From: Spirochaetia bacterium
GTDB taxonomy: Bacteria; Spirochaetota; Spirochaetia; Treponematales; Breznakiellaceae
NCBI GenBank assembly: GCA_025997655.1
Contig: BNUW01000055.1
Coordinates: forward strand, 1-15,182
Direction: 5' to 3'
Length of the DNA: 15,182 nt
The translations under genes and the position numbers were made by a program. The notes below the pieces were generated by a model. That model made no database searches, was not told the origin of the DNA, and was given only the letters and a program-made list of their open reading frames with translations. Of the stretch, positions 1-6,963 are shown in pieces. The number at the start of each line of letters is the position of its first letter. Within the stretch, counting starts at the first letter, position 1.

Positions 1-1
1 C

Positions 2-30
2 TATCCGTGTATATCCGTGTAATCCGTGGA
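2..30. repeat. Short tandem repeat of about 10 bp beside the 3' end of pyrC
   Basis: Positions 2-11 and 12-21 are the same decamer (TATCCGTGTA), followed by a third, shorter unit ATCCGTGGA at 22-30. The array ends seven bases before the pyrC stop codon and is cut by the window edge, so its full length is unknown. Repeats built on the theme ATCCGTG occur dispersed in many bacterial genomes. I infer it is one member of such an intergenic family and assign no function. Confidence 0.6.
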
Positions 31-36
31 CTCTTT

Positions 37-1371
37 TCATTCTTTATCTATTCGATGGATATTACTTAGCAAGTATGCGCTGGCCCTGGCGTCCTGGTAT
101 ACAATTTTGCCGCCGCAGATGGTGTACTTCACCTTCCCCGTCAGGGTACTGCCTGCAAAGGGGGAGTTTGACGATTTTGAAACAAAGCCGCCTACGGTCC
201 AGGTTTCCCTATCGTCAAGGATGGTAATATCCGCCGGGCCGCCTTCCGCCAGGTATCCGGCGTCAAGGCCGTAGAGCTGGGCCGGGGCGGCGGTCATCTT
301 CCCGATAAGCGCCGGCAGGGTAAGATGCCCCGGCAGGACCAGATTAGTAATCCCCAGAGCCAGGGCGGTTTCCAGGCCAATGAGCCCGCCGGGGGCCTCG
401 GCAAAGGGCTTCTCTTTTTCTTCTATATTATGGGGGGCGTGGTCCGTGGCAATCATGTCAATGGTTCCGTCTTTCAGGGCCGCGATAAGGGCCAGGCGGT
501 CTTCTTCAGTTCGCAGGGGCGGGTTGAGCTTCGCCAGGGTTCCATGGATACGAACCGCATCTTCGGTGAGGGCAAGGTGCTGGGGGGTCACTTCCGCAGT
601 AATACGAGCGCCAAGCCGTGCGTCTAAAAGCCGCTTAGCCAGCCGGATAAGTTCCGTGGATTCTGCGCAGCTTACATGCTGTATGTGGACCCGTGCGCCG
701 GAAGCCAGGGCAAGCATGCAGTCCCGGGCAACCATGGCGCTTTCCGAAACCGCCGGGGCGCCTGAGATCCCCAATGCGGCGGATACCTTACCCTCGTGTA
801 TGCCGGGAACGCCAATCAGGGCGGGCTCCTCCTCATGGAGGCTGATGGGGACGCCCAGGGCTTTTACCGCCCGCAGGGCTTTTTGCAGAAATGCCGGGTC
901 CCGGATGGGGATGCCGTCATCGCTGAAACCCAGGGCGCCGAGCTTCTTGAGCCCAGCCATATCGGTCAGTTCCTTACCCTCCATGCCCCGGCTCACCGCC
1001 GCTACGGTGTAGACCCGGATCGGGGCTTTTGCGGCCTTGGCCAGGACCTCCGCCAGGGTTTCCACATTGTCCACCGGCGGCTTGGTGTTGGCCATGCAGA
1101 CCACGGCGGTAAACCCGCCCCGGGCCGCCGCCGCCGCGCCGGACGCAATATCTTCCTTATAGGTTAGGCCGGGATCACGGAAATGGACATGGACGTCAAT
1201 AAGCCCGGGAACAACGGTCTTGCCGCGGGCATCGATGATCCGCCCGTACCCCCCGGCCTGGGGATCAAGCTTCCCGATACGTACAATTCTGCCGCCTTCC
1301 AGGGCCAGGTCCAGGAAATCGTCCGTACCGGATTGGGGGTCGATAAGCCGGCCCCCTGCAATTAGGGTCAT
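37..1371 (-). CDS. pyrC: Dihydroorotase, class I (PyrC)
   Basis: This 444-residue cytosolic amidohydrolase interconverts carbamoyl-aspartate and dihydroorotate, the third step of de novo pyrimidine synthesis. The metal-site signature DVHVHFRDPG is at residues 59-68 (His61, His63, Arg65). The bridging Asp is in SDDG (Asp151), followed by His179 in LHEEE, His232 in HIQHVS, and the ATDHAPH motif with Asp310 at residues 308-314. Length and motif order fit the long bacterial class I enzyme rather than the shorter E. coli-type class II. It starts with ATG at 1369-1371; upstream there is no strong ribosome binding site. It diverges from pyrK-pyrD, whose products carry out the next step, so shared control from the short gap is plausible but not shown. 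All expected catalytic residues appear to be present. Confidence 0.95.
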   Translation of the reverse strand: MTLIAGGRLIDPQSGTDDFLDLALEGGRIVRIGKLDPQAGGYGRIIDARGKTVVPGLIDVHVHFRDPGLTYKEDIASGAAAAARGGFTAVVCMANTKPPVDNVETLAEVLAKAAKAPIRVYTVAAVSRGMEGKELTDMAGLKKLGALGFSDDGIPIRDPAFLQKALRAVKALGVPISLHEEEPALIGVPGIHEGKVSAALGISGAPAVSESAMVARDCMLALASGARVHIQHVSCAESTELIRLAKRLLDARLGARITAEVTPQHLALTEDAVRIHGTLAKLNPPLRTEEDRLALIAALKDGTIDMIATDHAPHNIEEKEKPFAEAPGGLIGLETALALGITNLVLPGHLTLPALIGKMTAAPAQLYGLDAGYLAEGGPADITILDDRETWTVGGFVSKSSNSPFAGSTLTGKVKYTICGGKIVYQDARASAYLLSNIHRIDKE

Positions 1372-1377
1372 GATTAT

Positions 1378-1406
1378 TTGCCGACCGTGTGTGGCAACAT
1401 TTTAAT
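1378..1406 (+). promoter_or_regulatory. Putative sigma70-type promoter for pyrK-pyrD
   Basis: TTGCCG at 1378-1383 and TTTAAT at 1401-1406 are separated by exactly 17 bases. Transcription would begin near 1413, almost on the first possible pyrK start codon. The match to consensus is moderate and the -35 box lies just upstream of the divergent pyrC start, so a regulator bound here could affect both directions. Confidence 0.4.
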
Positions 1407-1411
1407 AGTGC

Positions 1412-2149
1412 TTGGGGTGTAGTAAGGCTGCGGTGCGTTCCAACCGGCAGGTTTCACCGGGCTTTTATCTCCTGGAAGCGGAACTGCCGATACGCCCTGA
1501 CCGTATCCCTCGCGCCGGGCAGTTCTGCATGCTCCGTTCCTGGGACAGTATTCCGGTGCTTTCCCGTCCCATCAGCGTGTTTGACGCCCAAGGGAGCCGG
1601 GTCTTCTTCCTGTATAAAACCGTGGGCCGGGGAACGGCGATATTTTCCCGGCTCAATCCCGGTGATTCTCTGACCATCCAGGGACCCCTGGGAAATGGCT
1701 TCCCAATGGACCTATGGTCCAATGCGCCGGGCCGCATAGCCATGGTGGGGGGCGGCGCGGGAATCGCCCCTTTCTATCTGGGTGCAAAACAGTATCGCGG
1801 CGCGGGCTGCACGGTAGACCTGTACCTGGGCTTCAGCGGCGCAGCGTTTCTAACGGATGAATACCGGGACCGTGCGGATAGTGTTACGGTAAATGTTGGC
1901 GGCCGTATCACCGATGAAATTGATCCCACGGGCTATGACGCGATTTTTACCTGCGGTCCGGAGATTATGATGAAGGCGCTCTGGGAAAAATGCAAAGCCT
2001 GCGGGGTGGGGGAGAGGATCTTCGTATCCCTGGAGGCGCGTATGGCCTGCGGGGTGGGCGCCTGTTACGGGTGCAGCAAACAAACTGCGGGGGGAAACAA
2101 AAAGGTCTGTAAAGACGGCCCGGTGTTTCCCGCAGAGGATGTGCTATGA
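1412..2149 (+). CDS. pyrK: Dihydroorotate dehydrogenase electron-transfer subunit (PyrK)
   Basis: PyrK carries FAD and a [2Fe-2S] cluster and passes electrons from the FMN of PyrD (class 1B) to NAD+. Visible are the flavin-binding motif RPISVFD (residues 52-58), GPLGNGF (91-97), the nucleotide-binding loop [10 protein letters not shown] (112-121) and the cluster cysteines Cys213, Cys218, Cys221 and Cys233 near the C-terminus. The start is uncertain. TTG at 1412 is the first in-frame start and keeps the expected first beta strand (SKAAVRSN). GTG at 1433 has a weak TAAGG ribosome binding site and would fit a transcript beginning near 1413, but it shortens that strand. The stop overlaps the pyrD start (ATGA), indicating translational coupling with its catalytic partner. 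Confidence 0.92.
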   Translation: MGCSKAAVRSNRQVSPGFYLLEAELPIRPDRIPRAGQFCMLRSWDSIPVLSRPISVFDAQGSRVFFLYKTVGRGTAIFSRLNPGDSLTIQGPLGNGFPMDLWSNAPGRIAMVGGGAGIAPFYLGAKQYRGAGCTVDLYLGFSGAAFLTDEYRDRADSVTVNVGGRITDEIDPTGYDAIFTCGPEIMMKALWEKCKACGVGERIFVSLEARMACGVGACYGCSKQTAGGNKKVCKDGPVFPAEDVL

Positions 2150-3066
2150 AGCCCTGCCTGTGCACCAATTTTGCCGGGGTTCCCCTTAAAAACCCCCTGG
2201 TTCTGGCTTCGGGAACCTGCGGTTTTGGCCGGGAGTTCAGCGAATTATTTGATTTGGGACGCCTTGGGGGGATCTGTTCCAAGGGCCTCACCCTGAACCC
2301 TAAGCCGGGCAATGAGGGCATACGGATCTGGGAAACCGCCGCCGGGGTCATGAACAGTGTGGGCCTGGAAAACCCCGGCGTTCCGGCCTTTATCGAAACG
2401 GAACTCCCCTTTATGCACACCCTGGGTCCGCGGACCCAAGGTCCGGCACTGATAGTCAACCTGGGGGGCCATACCATAGACGACTACCTTGCGGGGGTGG
2501 AACTCCTCAACGATGCGGACTTCGATATCCTGGAACTGAACATTTCCTGCCCCAACGTAAAGGCCGGCGGCATGGCCTTCGGGGTAAAGACCGAAACGGC
2601 GCGGGATGTAGTGCGCCGGGTCCGCAGTATTTGTAAACACCCCTTGATGGTAAAGCTTTCCCCCAATGCGGAGGACATCACCGCCCTGGCCCGGGCCTGC
2701 GAGGAGGAGGGCGCCGACGCGGTATCGCTCACCAACACCTTTCTGGCTATGGCCATAGACATCCAAAAACGGCGCCCCGTGTTTGAGAATACCTACGCGG
2801 GACTTTCCGGGCCCGCCATTAAGCCCATAGCCCTGCGCATGGTTCATCAGTGCGCCGGGGCTTTGCAAATCCCCGTGATGGGCGCCGGGGGTATAACAAG
2901 CTGGCAGGACGCGGTGGAGTACCTCATGGCAGGGGCTGCGGCGGTACAGATTGGGACCGCCAACTTCATCAAGCCGGAAATTGCTCTGGACATCCTGGCG
3001 GGTATTGAGGCTTGGATGGAATCCCAGGGGATTGGGGATATCGCGGAGATCCGGGGAATTGTGTAA
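2146..3066 (+). CDS. pyrD: Dihydroorotate dehydrogenase, catalytic subunit, class 1B (PyrD)
   Basis: This 306-residue FMN enzyme oxidises dihydroorotate to orotate in the cytosol and works as a complex with PyrK. The class 1 catalytic cysteine is Cys135 in NISCPN (132-137). The FMN site shows SKGLT (45-49, Lys46), the substrate loop MNSVGLEN (69-76), [13 protein letters not shown], the phosphate-binding GAGGI loop and QIGTANF. A catalytic Cys rather than Ser, together with a pyrK gene, identifies the NAD-linked class 1B form, which suits an anaerobe because no quinone is required. The ATG overlaps the pyrK stop by four bases. The gene ends ten bases before the convergent XRE gene, and no clear terminator separates them. 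Confidence 0.96.
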   Translation: MKPCLCTNFAGVPLKNPLVLASGTCGFGREFSELFDLGRLGGICSKGLTLNPKPGNEGIRIWETAAGVMNSVGLENPGVPAFIETELPFMHTLGPRTQGPALIVNLGGHTIDDYLAGVELLNDADFDILELNISCPNVKAGGMAFGVKTETARDVVRRVRSICKHPLMVKLSPNAEDITALARACEEEGADAVSLTNTFLAMAIDIQKRRPVFENTYAGLSGPAIKPIALRMVHQCAGALQIPVMGAGGITSWQDAVEYLMAGAAAVQIGTANFIKPEIALDILAGIEAWMESQGIGDIAEIRGIV

Positions 3067-3076
3067 ACCGGATGCA

Positions 3077-3412
3077 TCAGTCTTTTATCTGGGTATATTC
3101 TTCACACACATTCAGAATGGTTTTATTTACGGATGCGGTTATATCTCTCGCCAGCTTGTGTATAATATTTCTAACATCATTCGGCAATTTTTCTTCCGGC
3201 TTGAACATTTCGTAGCCCTCTACATTAAAAGCGGTGGCAAGATTCGCCAAAATATCAGGATGGGGCCATTTATTCCCCCGTTCTATGTCACTTAAATACG
3301 TAACGGATATTCCGGCTTTTTCAGCTAAATCAGCCTGGGACCAATTGCGGTATTTACGGAATAGTTTCAAATTCCGGCTTAACGCCGTTCTTAGTTCCCT
3401 GCCATCCATCAT
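3077..3412 (-). CDS. XRE-family helix-turn-helix transcriptional regulator
   Basis: This 111-residue protein has a Cro/C1-type (HTH_3) DNA-binding domain at about residues 13-64. The helix-turn-helix core is SQADLAEKAGIS, followed by recognition residues VTYLSDIERG and then the stabilising helix DILANLATAFNV. The remaining 45 or so residues are a charged tail with no domain I recognise. It starts with ATG at 3410-3412 (a second in-frame ATG follows at once) behind AAGGA. It is convergent with pyrD and divergent from the SLBB gene. Proteins of this size are usually repressors, often of their own gene. The inverted repeat at 3530-3577 in the adjoining intergenic stretch is a candidate operator, but that link is inference. 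No toxin partner is visible, so I do not call it an antitoxin. Confidence 0.85.
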   Translation of the reverse strand: MMDGRELRTALSRNLKLFRKYRNWSQADLAEKAGISVTYLSDIERGNKWPHPDILANLATAFNVEGYEMFKPEEKLPNDVRNIIHKLARDITASVNKTILNVCEEYTQIKD

Positions 3413-3438
3413 TCCATCCTTATTGATGAATTTTAAAC

Positions 3439-3467
3439 ATTATCTATTTAGTATGGAATTTATACAA
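3439..3467 (-). promoter_or_regulatory. Putative promoter of the XRE gene
   Basis: Read on the minus strand, TTGTAT (3462-3467) and GATAAT (3439-3444) are 17 bases apart. This places a transcript start about 30 bases before the XRE start codon. The surrounding sequence is AT-rich, so chance matches are more likely here than elsewhere in the window. Confidence 0.35.
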
Positions 3468-3499
3468 ACATCATATGGGACGATTAGTATTCATTCAGA

Positions 3500-3529
3500 T
3501 TGTTTGTATTTTTCAAGGAATTGTATAAT
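3500..3529 (+). promoter_or_regulatory. Upstream rightward promoter in the XRE-SLBB intergenic stretch
   Basis: TTGTTT at 3500-3505 and a perfect TATAAT at 3524-3529 have an 18-base spacer. The predicted start near 3536 falls inside the left arm of the inverted repeat at 3530-3543. It would give a leader of about 175 bases before the SLBB gene, or a small independent RNA; no open reading frame of useful size lies in that leader. Confidence 0.4.
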
Positions 3530-3577
3530 ATACTATATATAGCAGGTTATAATTCATACATACGCTATATATAGTAT
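3530..3577. promoter_or_regulatory. 14-bp perfect inverted repeat, candidate operator
   Basis: Positions 3530-3543 (ATACTATATATAGC) and 3564-3577 are exact reverse complements separated by 20 bases. The arms sit at the predicted start of the upstream rightward promoter, a typical place for a repressor to block transcription, and an XRE regulator gene is adjacent. The arms are too AT-rich for an efficient terminator. The rest of the 3413-3710 intergenic stretch holds only the three promoter-like sequences listed here. Confidence 0.45.
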
Positions 3578-3662
3578 TCTATATCCGAATATGAGCGGCA
3601 ATCCACGAACATGATGCGATGATACCAATTCTATTCGAATTATTGATAACCATCTTAATCGA

Positions 3663-3690
3663 TTGACTTTTTTTTAAAACAGGGTACAAT
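3663..3690 (+). promoter_or_regulatory. Promoter of the SLBB gene
   Basis: TTGACT at 3663-3668 and TACAAT at 3685-3690 are near-consensus boxes with a 16-base spacer, placing the transcript start near 3697. A GGAG ribosome binding site at 3701-3704 follows directly. This supports ATG 3711 as the start rather than the in-frame GTG at 3699. Confidence 0.6.
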
Positions 3691-3710
3691 TTAGTAAAGT
3701 GGAGTCCGCC

Positions 3711-4580
3711 ATGAACGATATGAAATTTTCAATAAAAAAAAGCGCCGTGCTTTTTCTGTTCACAACCCTTGTTTTTATAGGGCCGCTACGAGCGCAAGAA
3801 TCAGATGCAATACCGAATACGCAGGTACAGTTGGCCATCTCAAGTCCTTCCTACCCGGTCACCTCCGGGGACGTGTATTCCCTGACCTATGCGGCCGGAG
3901 GAACGCCGGTTAGCTACCTTATCACCGTGGATTCTTCCTACCGGATCAGGATTTCCAACCTGGGGATTATCAATGTTGCGGGCAAAACCTACCGGCAATT
4001 AAAACAGGATGCGGAAACCATTGTCTCCAATAACTACCCCTTGAGCGGGGTGCAATTGGTCATGCTCAAGCCCAGTGTTTTTACCGTATATATCAAGGGT
4101 GAAGTGAGCCGCGCGGTAGAACGGACAACCTGGGCAATGGGGCGTCTTTCGTCCCTGCTTAACGGTACTTTTTCTGTGTATTCATCCACCCGGAACATCA
4201 CGGTTACCTCCGCCGATGGGCAGATCAAAACCTATGATCTCTTCAAGGCCCAGCGTTTCGGGGATCTGAGCCAGGACCCCTATTTGAGGCCCGGGGATGT
4301 CATTACTGTTAACCATCTTGACCGGATAGTTTCTGTTTTTGGCGAGGTTGAACGGCCGGACTCCTACGAACTGCTGCCCGGGGAAAATCTCCGGGAACTG
4401 ATCCGCGATTACGCTCATGGCTATACATCCAGGGCTGATACCGGCAGGATAGGATTAACACGGTACGCAGAGAACAACGAAGATACGGGTGATACAATTT
4501 ACCTGACCCAGGAAGAGATAAACGCCAATTACCCCTTACAACACTTCGATGCGGTATACGTACCGTCAAAACTACCCTGA
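3711..4580 (+). CDS. Secreted SLBB-domain, polysaccharide-export (Wza-like) protein
   Basis: The 289-residue product has a Sec signal peptide: basic residues (KFSIKK), a hydrophobic core at about 11-24, and probable cleavage after LRA at residue 28. A polysaccharide-export domain spans about 51-121 (SGDVYSLTY and ITVDSSYRIRISNLGIINVAGK). Two SLBB-like units follow at about 124-200 and 206-286, each beginning with a V-x-G-E-V turn (YIKGEVSR and VFGEVERPDSY). There is no lipobox cysteine at the cleavage site, unlike E. coli Wza, so it is probably a soluble periplasmic or peripheral outer-membrane protein. Proteins of this family form or gate export channels for polysaccharide. No glycosyltransferase, Wzc or flippase gene is nearby, so its partner and substrate are unknown. 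It may be co-expressed with the downstream protease, but that gene has its own promoter. Confidence 0.8.
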   Translation: MNDMKFSIKKSAVLFLFTTLVFIGPLRAQESDAIPNTQVQLAISSPSYPVTSGDVYSLTYAAGGTPVSYLITVDSSYRIRISNLGIINVAGKTYRQLKQDAETIVSNNYPLSGVQLVMLKPSVFTVYIKGEVSRAVERTTWAMGRLSSLLNGTFSVYSSTRNITVTSADGQIKTYDLFKAQRFGDLSQDPYLRPGDVITVNHLDRIVSVFGEVERPDSYELLPGENLRELIRDYAHGYTSRADTGRIGLTRYAENNEDTGDTIYLTQEEINANYPLQHFDAVYVPSKLP

Positions 4581-4600
4581 ATCCGGCGCTGTGAATCCCA

Positions 4601-4629
4601 TTGTAACTATTCTCCAAAAAAAATATTAT
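4601..4629 (+). promoter_or_regulatory. Promoter of the HtrA/Do protease gene
   Basis: TTGTAA at 4601-4606 and TATTAT at 4624-4629 are spaced by exactly 17 bases. The predicted start near 4636 gives a leader of about 27 bases containing a strong AAAGAGGAG ribosome binding site nine bases before ATG 4663. No heat-shock-specific box is recognisable. Confidence 0.55.
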
Positions 4630-4662
4630 AGTATATAGTATACCAAAGAGGAGTGTATCCGC

Positions 4663-6171
4663 ATGAATTTTTCCCAGCGCTTGTCATCCAGGAATTTTTT
4701 TGTCTTTAATCTGGTTCTTTTAGGGGCGATCTTCGGGTTTTCCCTGGCCTTTTTGTCTTTTTCCTGTTCTACCCCCTTTAAAACCGCCAAAGCCCAGGCC
4801 AATCCGGGCTATTCCGATGTGGTGATCCCCGAGGATGCTCTGAAAATTGCCGAGGGGCTTCAAACGGTGTTCCGCTCCGTGGCGGATAAGGTGCTGCCCT
4901 CGGTGGTGGAACTCAAGACGGTTTCCATCCGGCGGCAGCAGACCCCTAATTTTAACGGTATTCCCTTCGAATTCTTCTTCGGCCCCCGGGATGGAAACGG
5001 CGGCGGACAGGAACGGGAATTCCGGTCCCAGGGCCTGGGCTCGGGGATCGTCGTCAGGAGGGACGGCGCCACCTACTATGCGCTGACCAATAACCATGTA
5101 GTGGGGGATGCCAACGAGATTGTGGTAGCCCTGAATGACGGCAAGGAGATTCCCGCAAAGCTGGTCGGCAAGGACGAACGGAAGGACCTGGCCCTGGTGT
5201 CCTTTAGCTCCAATGATCGTATTCCCCTGGCAGAACTGGGGGATTCGGACGCGGTCAAGGTGGGGGACTGGGCTATTGCCGTGGGGAATCCCCTGGGCTA
5301 TATGTCCTCGGTAACCATGGGCATTGTCAGCGCCCTGGGACGGACCGGGGGTCCCGGGGGCAATATCAACGACTTTATCCAGACCGACACCTCCATTAAT
5401 CAGGGGAATTCCGGGGGCGCCCTGGTAAATATCCGGGGGGAGGTTATCGGGATCAATACCTGGATTGCCAGCACCAGTTCCGGCGGTGGTTCCATGGGCC
5501 TGGGCTTTGCGATCCCCATCAATAACGCGAAACGTACCATCGACGATTTCATCAGTTCCGGCAAGGTGAGTTACGGCTGGCTGGGGGTATCCCTTTCCGA
5601 GGTGGACCGGGAAACAGCCCAGGCTCTGGGTGTGGAAGGCAAACGGGGGGCATTGGCCGCCCAGGTCTTTCTGGGTTCCCCGGCGGACAAGGGGGGGATT
5701 CACCCCGGAGACTTTATCACCCACATCAACGGCCGGGAAGTGCGGGGGGTGAATCCCCTGGTGCTGGCGGTGGGGGACCTCAAGCCGGGGGAACGGGTAA
5801 CCTTCACGGTTTTCCGCGCCGGGGTGACGGCGGACATGACGGTCCGTATCGAAGCGCGGAACGATGAGGCCGCCGCAGAGAACAGCAAACTCTGGCCGGG
5901 GCTTATTCCGGTTCCCGTCAATGATGCGGTCAGGAGCGCCTTCAACTTTGACAAAAATGTTCAGGGTTTGGCGGTGATCCAGGTTATTGACAAGAGCCCC
6001 GCCTCGGTGGTTGGCCTCCAAAGGGGGGACCGGATCACCGGCGTCAACGGCGAGAAGGTGCAGGACTTGGCGGCGTTTTACCGGATTCTCCGGGAAAAGG
6101 CGGGGAAGGAACTCTGGTTTGAGGTTGTGCGGGGGGATAATACGCTGGAAACCCTAAAGTTTAAGCGGTAG
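4663..6171 (+). CDS. degP: HtrA/Do-type periplasmic serine protease with two PDZ domains
   Basis: This 502-residue envelope quality-control protease degrades or holds misfolded exported proteins. An N-terminal hydrophobic segment (about 12-34) exports it. Cys35 in FLSFSC could be a relaxed spirochaetal lipobox, which would make it a lipoprotein; otherwise the segment is a signal peptide or anchor. The trypsin-like domain carries the catalytic triad His145 (TNNHVVGDA), Asp175 (RKDLALV) and Ser250 (GNSGGAL). PDZ1 lies at about 297-395 (YGWLGVSLSEV) and PDZ2 at about 410-500 (SPASVVGLQRGDRI). Both length and domain order are normal for the DegP/DegQ/MucD group. The symbol follows the family; orthology to DegP as opposed to DegQ or MucD cannot be decided here. 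Its last codons and stop (6169-6171) fall in the left arm of the palindromic element that follows. Confidence 0.93.
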   Translation: MNFSQRLSSRNFFVFNLVLLGAIFGFSLAFLSFSCSTPFKTAKAQANPGYSDVVIPEDALKIAEGLQTVFRSVADKVLPSVVELKTVSIRRQQTPNFNGIPFEFFFGPRDGNGGGQEREFRSQGLGSGIVVRRDGATYYALTNNHVVGDANEIVVALNDGKEIPAKLVGKDERKDLALVSFSSNDRIPLAELGDSDAVKVGDWAIAVGNPLGYMSSVTMGIVSALGRTGGPGGNINDFIQTDTSINQGNSGGALVNIRGEVIGINTWIASTSSGGGSMGLGFAIPINNAKRTIDDFISSGKVSYGWLGVSLSEVDRETAQALGVEGKRGALAAQVFLGSPADKGGIHPGDFITHINGREVRGVNPLVLAVGDLKPGERVTFTVFRAGVTADMTVRIEARNDEAAAENSKLWPGLIPVPVNDAVRSAFNFDKNVQGLAVIQVIDKSPASVVGLQRGDRITGVNGEKVQDLAAFYRILREKAGKELWFEVVRGDNTLETLKFKR

Positions 6172-6307
6172 AAGAGAATATACCGTGGATAAAGGTTAGC
6201 GGGGGGTCCTGTCAGCCGGAAAGCACAGGGTCCCCCCGGAGGGTCCCCCCTATACTTTCCCACTGCCACCCCCAATACTATTTGCGGACGGTATATTCTC
6301 TTCTACC
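6167..6307. mobile_element. Palindromic element A (MITE/REP-like) at the 3' end of degP
   Basis: A 93-bp GC-rich core (6191-6283) is flanked by perfect 20-bp inverted arms at 6167-6186 and 6288-6307. The left arm includes the degP stop codon. The core is itself an imperfect palindrome centred near 6237; its strongest hairpin pairs GGGGGGTCCTGT with ACAGGGTCCCCCC, so the RNA could act as a terminator or 3'-end stabiliser. A second core copy lies inverted at 6982-7074 and matches at 86 of 93 positions, but with different arms. No transposase is encoded. Non-autonomous mobility is inferred from the second copy; no target-site duplication could be identified. Confidence 0.6.
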
Positions 6308-6424
6308 TGGACGGGCTTACGTATAGGGGGGCGCTTCACGGCAGGCAGAAACCCCCAATACTATTTGTGGACGGTATATTCTCTTCTACCTGGACGGGCT
6401 TACGTATAGGGGGGCGCTTCGCGG
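6268..6424. repeat. 83-bp tandem duplication of the right half of element A
   Basis: Positions 6268-6341 and 6351-6424 match at 72 of 74 bases, with a period of 83 bases. Each unit starts with the core end (ACCCCCAATACTATTT), includes a right arm (6288-6307 and 6371-6390) and continues through a further 34 bases ending in GGGGGGCGCTTC. A degenerate third beginning (CCCCTCAATACTATG) appears at 6434. The 20-base sequence at the degP stop therefore exists three times within 225 bases, once direct and twice inverted. Together with element A this fills most of the 332-base gap between degP and rseC. Confidence 0.8.
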
Positions 6425-6433
6425 TAATTAACT

Positions 6434-6463
6434 CCCCTCAATACTATGCTTACAGATGAGGGG
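6434..6463. repeat. Small inverted repeat downstream of the rseC-like gene
   Basis: CCCCTCA at 6434-6440 pairs perfectly with TGAGGGG at 6457-6463 across a 16-base loop. It lies 41 bases past the stop of the leftward rseC-like gene. It could slow transcription, but there is no T-run, so I do not call it an intrinsic terminator. It may be a worn fragment of the neighbouring element. Confidence 0.35.
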
Positions 6464-6503
6464 GTGTCTGTGCATGGGGCGTGCAAACGGACGGATCGCA
6501 GGG

Positions 6504-6917
6504 CTAGGTACTGGGCGCTTCTACCACCCGGATAACCCGGCGTATGGTTTTGGGCGGGAAGCGGCGGCGGATAAAGTAGAGGGCGAAGGCCACAACAAAG
6601 AGCAGCAGGACCCCGGCTGCTGCACAGGCCGGGTCTCCGGCTGTGGGGAAAAGGACGCCGCTTAGAACGTAGCCGGCGATAAAGCCCAGGATCGGGGGCA
6701 GCAGTACCGCAAGCCCCTGCTTAATGGCTGATGCGACGGCCTCGGTTTCTACCAATTGCCCCGGCTTTAGGTCCAGGCCATCGAGGTTTTCCGCATTGTA
6801 GGATAGTTCCTTTACCTTACATTCCTGGCTCATGCAGCCGAAACAGGCGATGCTGTTTTCCCGCGCAATAGTGATGGCATCCCCCCGTATCTCCCGTATT
6901 CTCCCCATTTCAGTCAT
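6504..6917 (-). CDS. RseC/SoxR-reducing-system family membrane protein
   Basis: The 137-residue product fits the RseC/MucC family. It has a short N-terminal region with a cysteine cluster CFGCMSQEC (Cys25, Cys28, Cys33), a small beta-rich part (LKPGQLVETE), two transmembrane segments at about 66-90 and 96-116, and a basic C-terminal tail (IRRRFPPK). Relatives work with Rnf-type electron transport (RsxC in reduction of SoxR) or with sigma-E control; which applies here is unknown, as no rnf, soxR or rpoE gene is in view. I chose ATG 6917 because AGGAGGAGGG lies just upstream; the reading frame is open further, to 6980, but those extra residues lack family character. The gene sits between two inverted palindromic elements. 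Confidence 0.75.
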   Translation of the reverse strand: MTEMGRIREIRGDAITIARENSIACFGCMSQECKVKELSYNAENLDGLDLKPGQLVETEAVASAIKQGLAVLLPPILGFIAGYVLSGVLFPTAGDPACAAAGVLLLFVVAFALYFIRRRFPPKTIRRVIRVVEAPST

Positions 6918-6963
6918 AAATCCCTCCTCCTCTTCCTCCCCACACAGCCAGCGATTCGTAGGG

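Noticed and set aside
1..40. A possible leftward gene starting at an ATG that overlaps the pyrC stop (38-40) and running off the window
   Set aside because: The few codons visible are just the translation of the decameric ATCCGTG repeat, with no protein character and no dedicated ribosome binding site.
3077..3412. XRE protein as the antitoxin of a toxin-antitoxin pair
   Set aside because: Neither neighbour is a small toxin-like gene and no short partner frame with a ribosome binding site is present in the adjoining gap.
4720..6021. A 433-codon open frame on the minus strand opposite the protease gene
   Set aside because: It is a shadow of the GC-rich degP frame. The plus-strand protein has a complete catalytic triad and two PDZ domains, while the minus-strand product is compositionally odd and matches no family I know.
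6167..6433. A CRISPR array formed by the repeated blocks downstream of degP
   Set aside because: There are only two full units, directly abutting and without unique spacers of constant length, and there are no cas genes.
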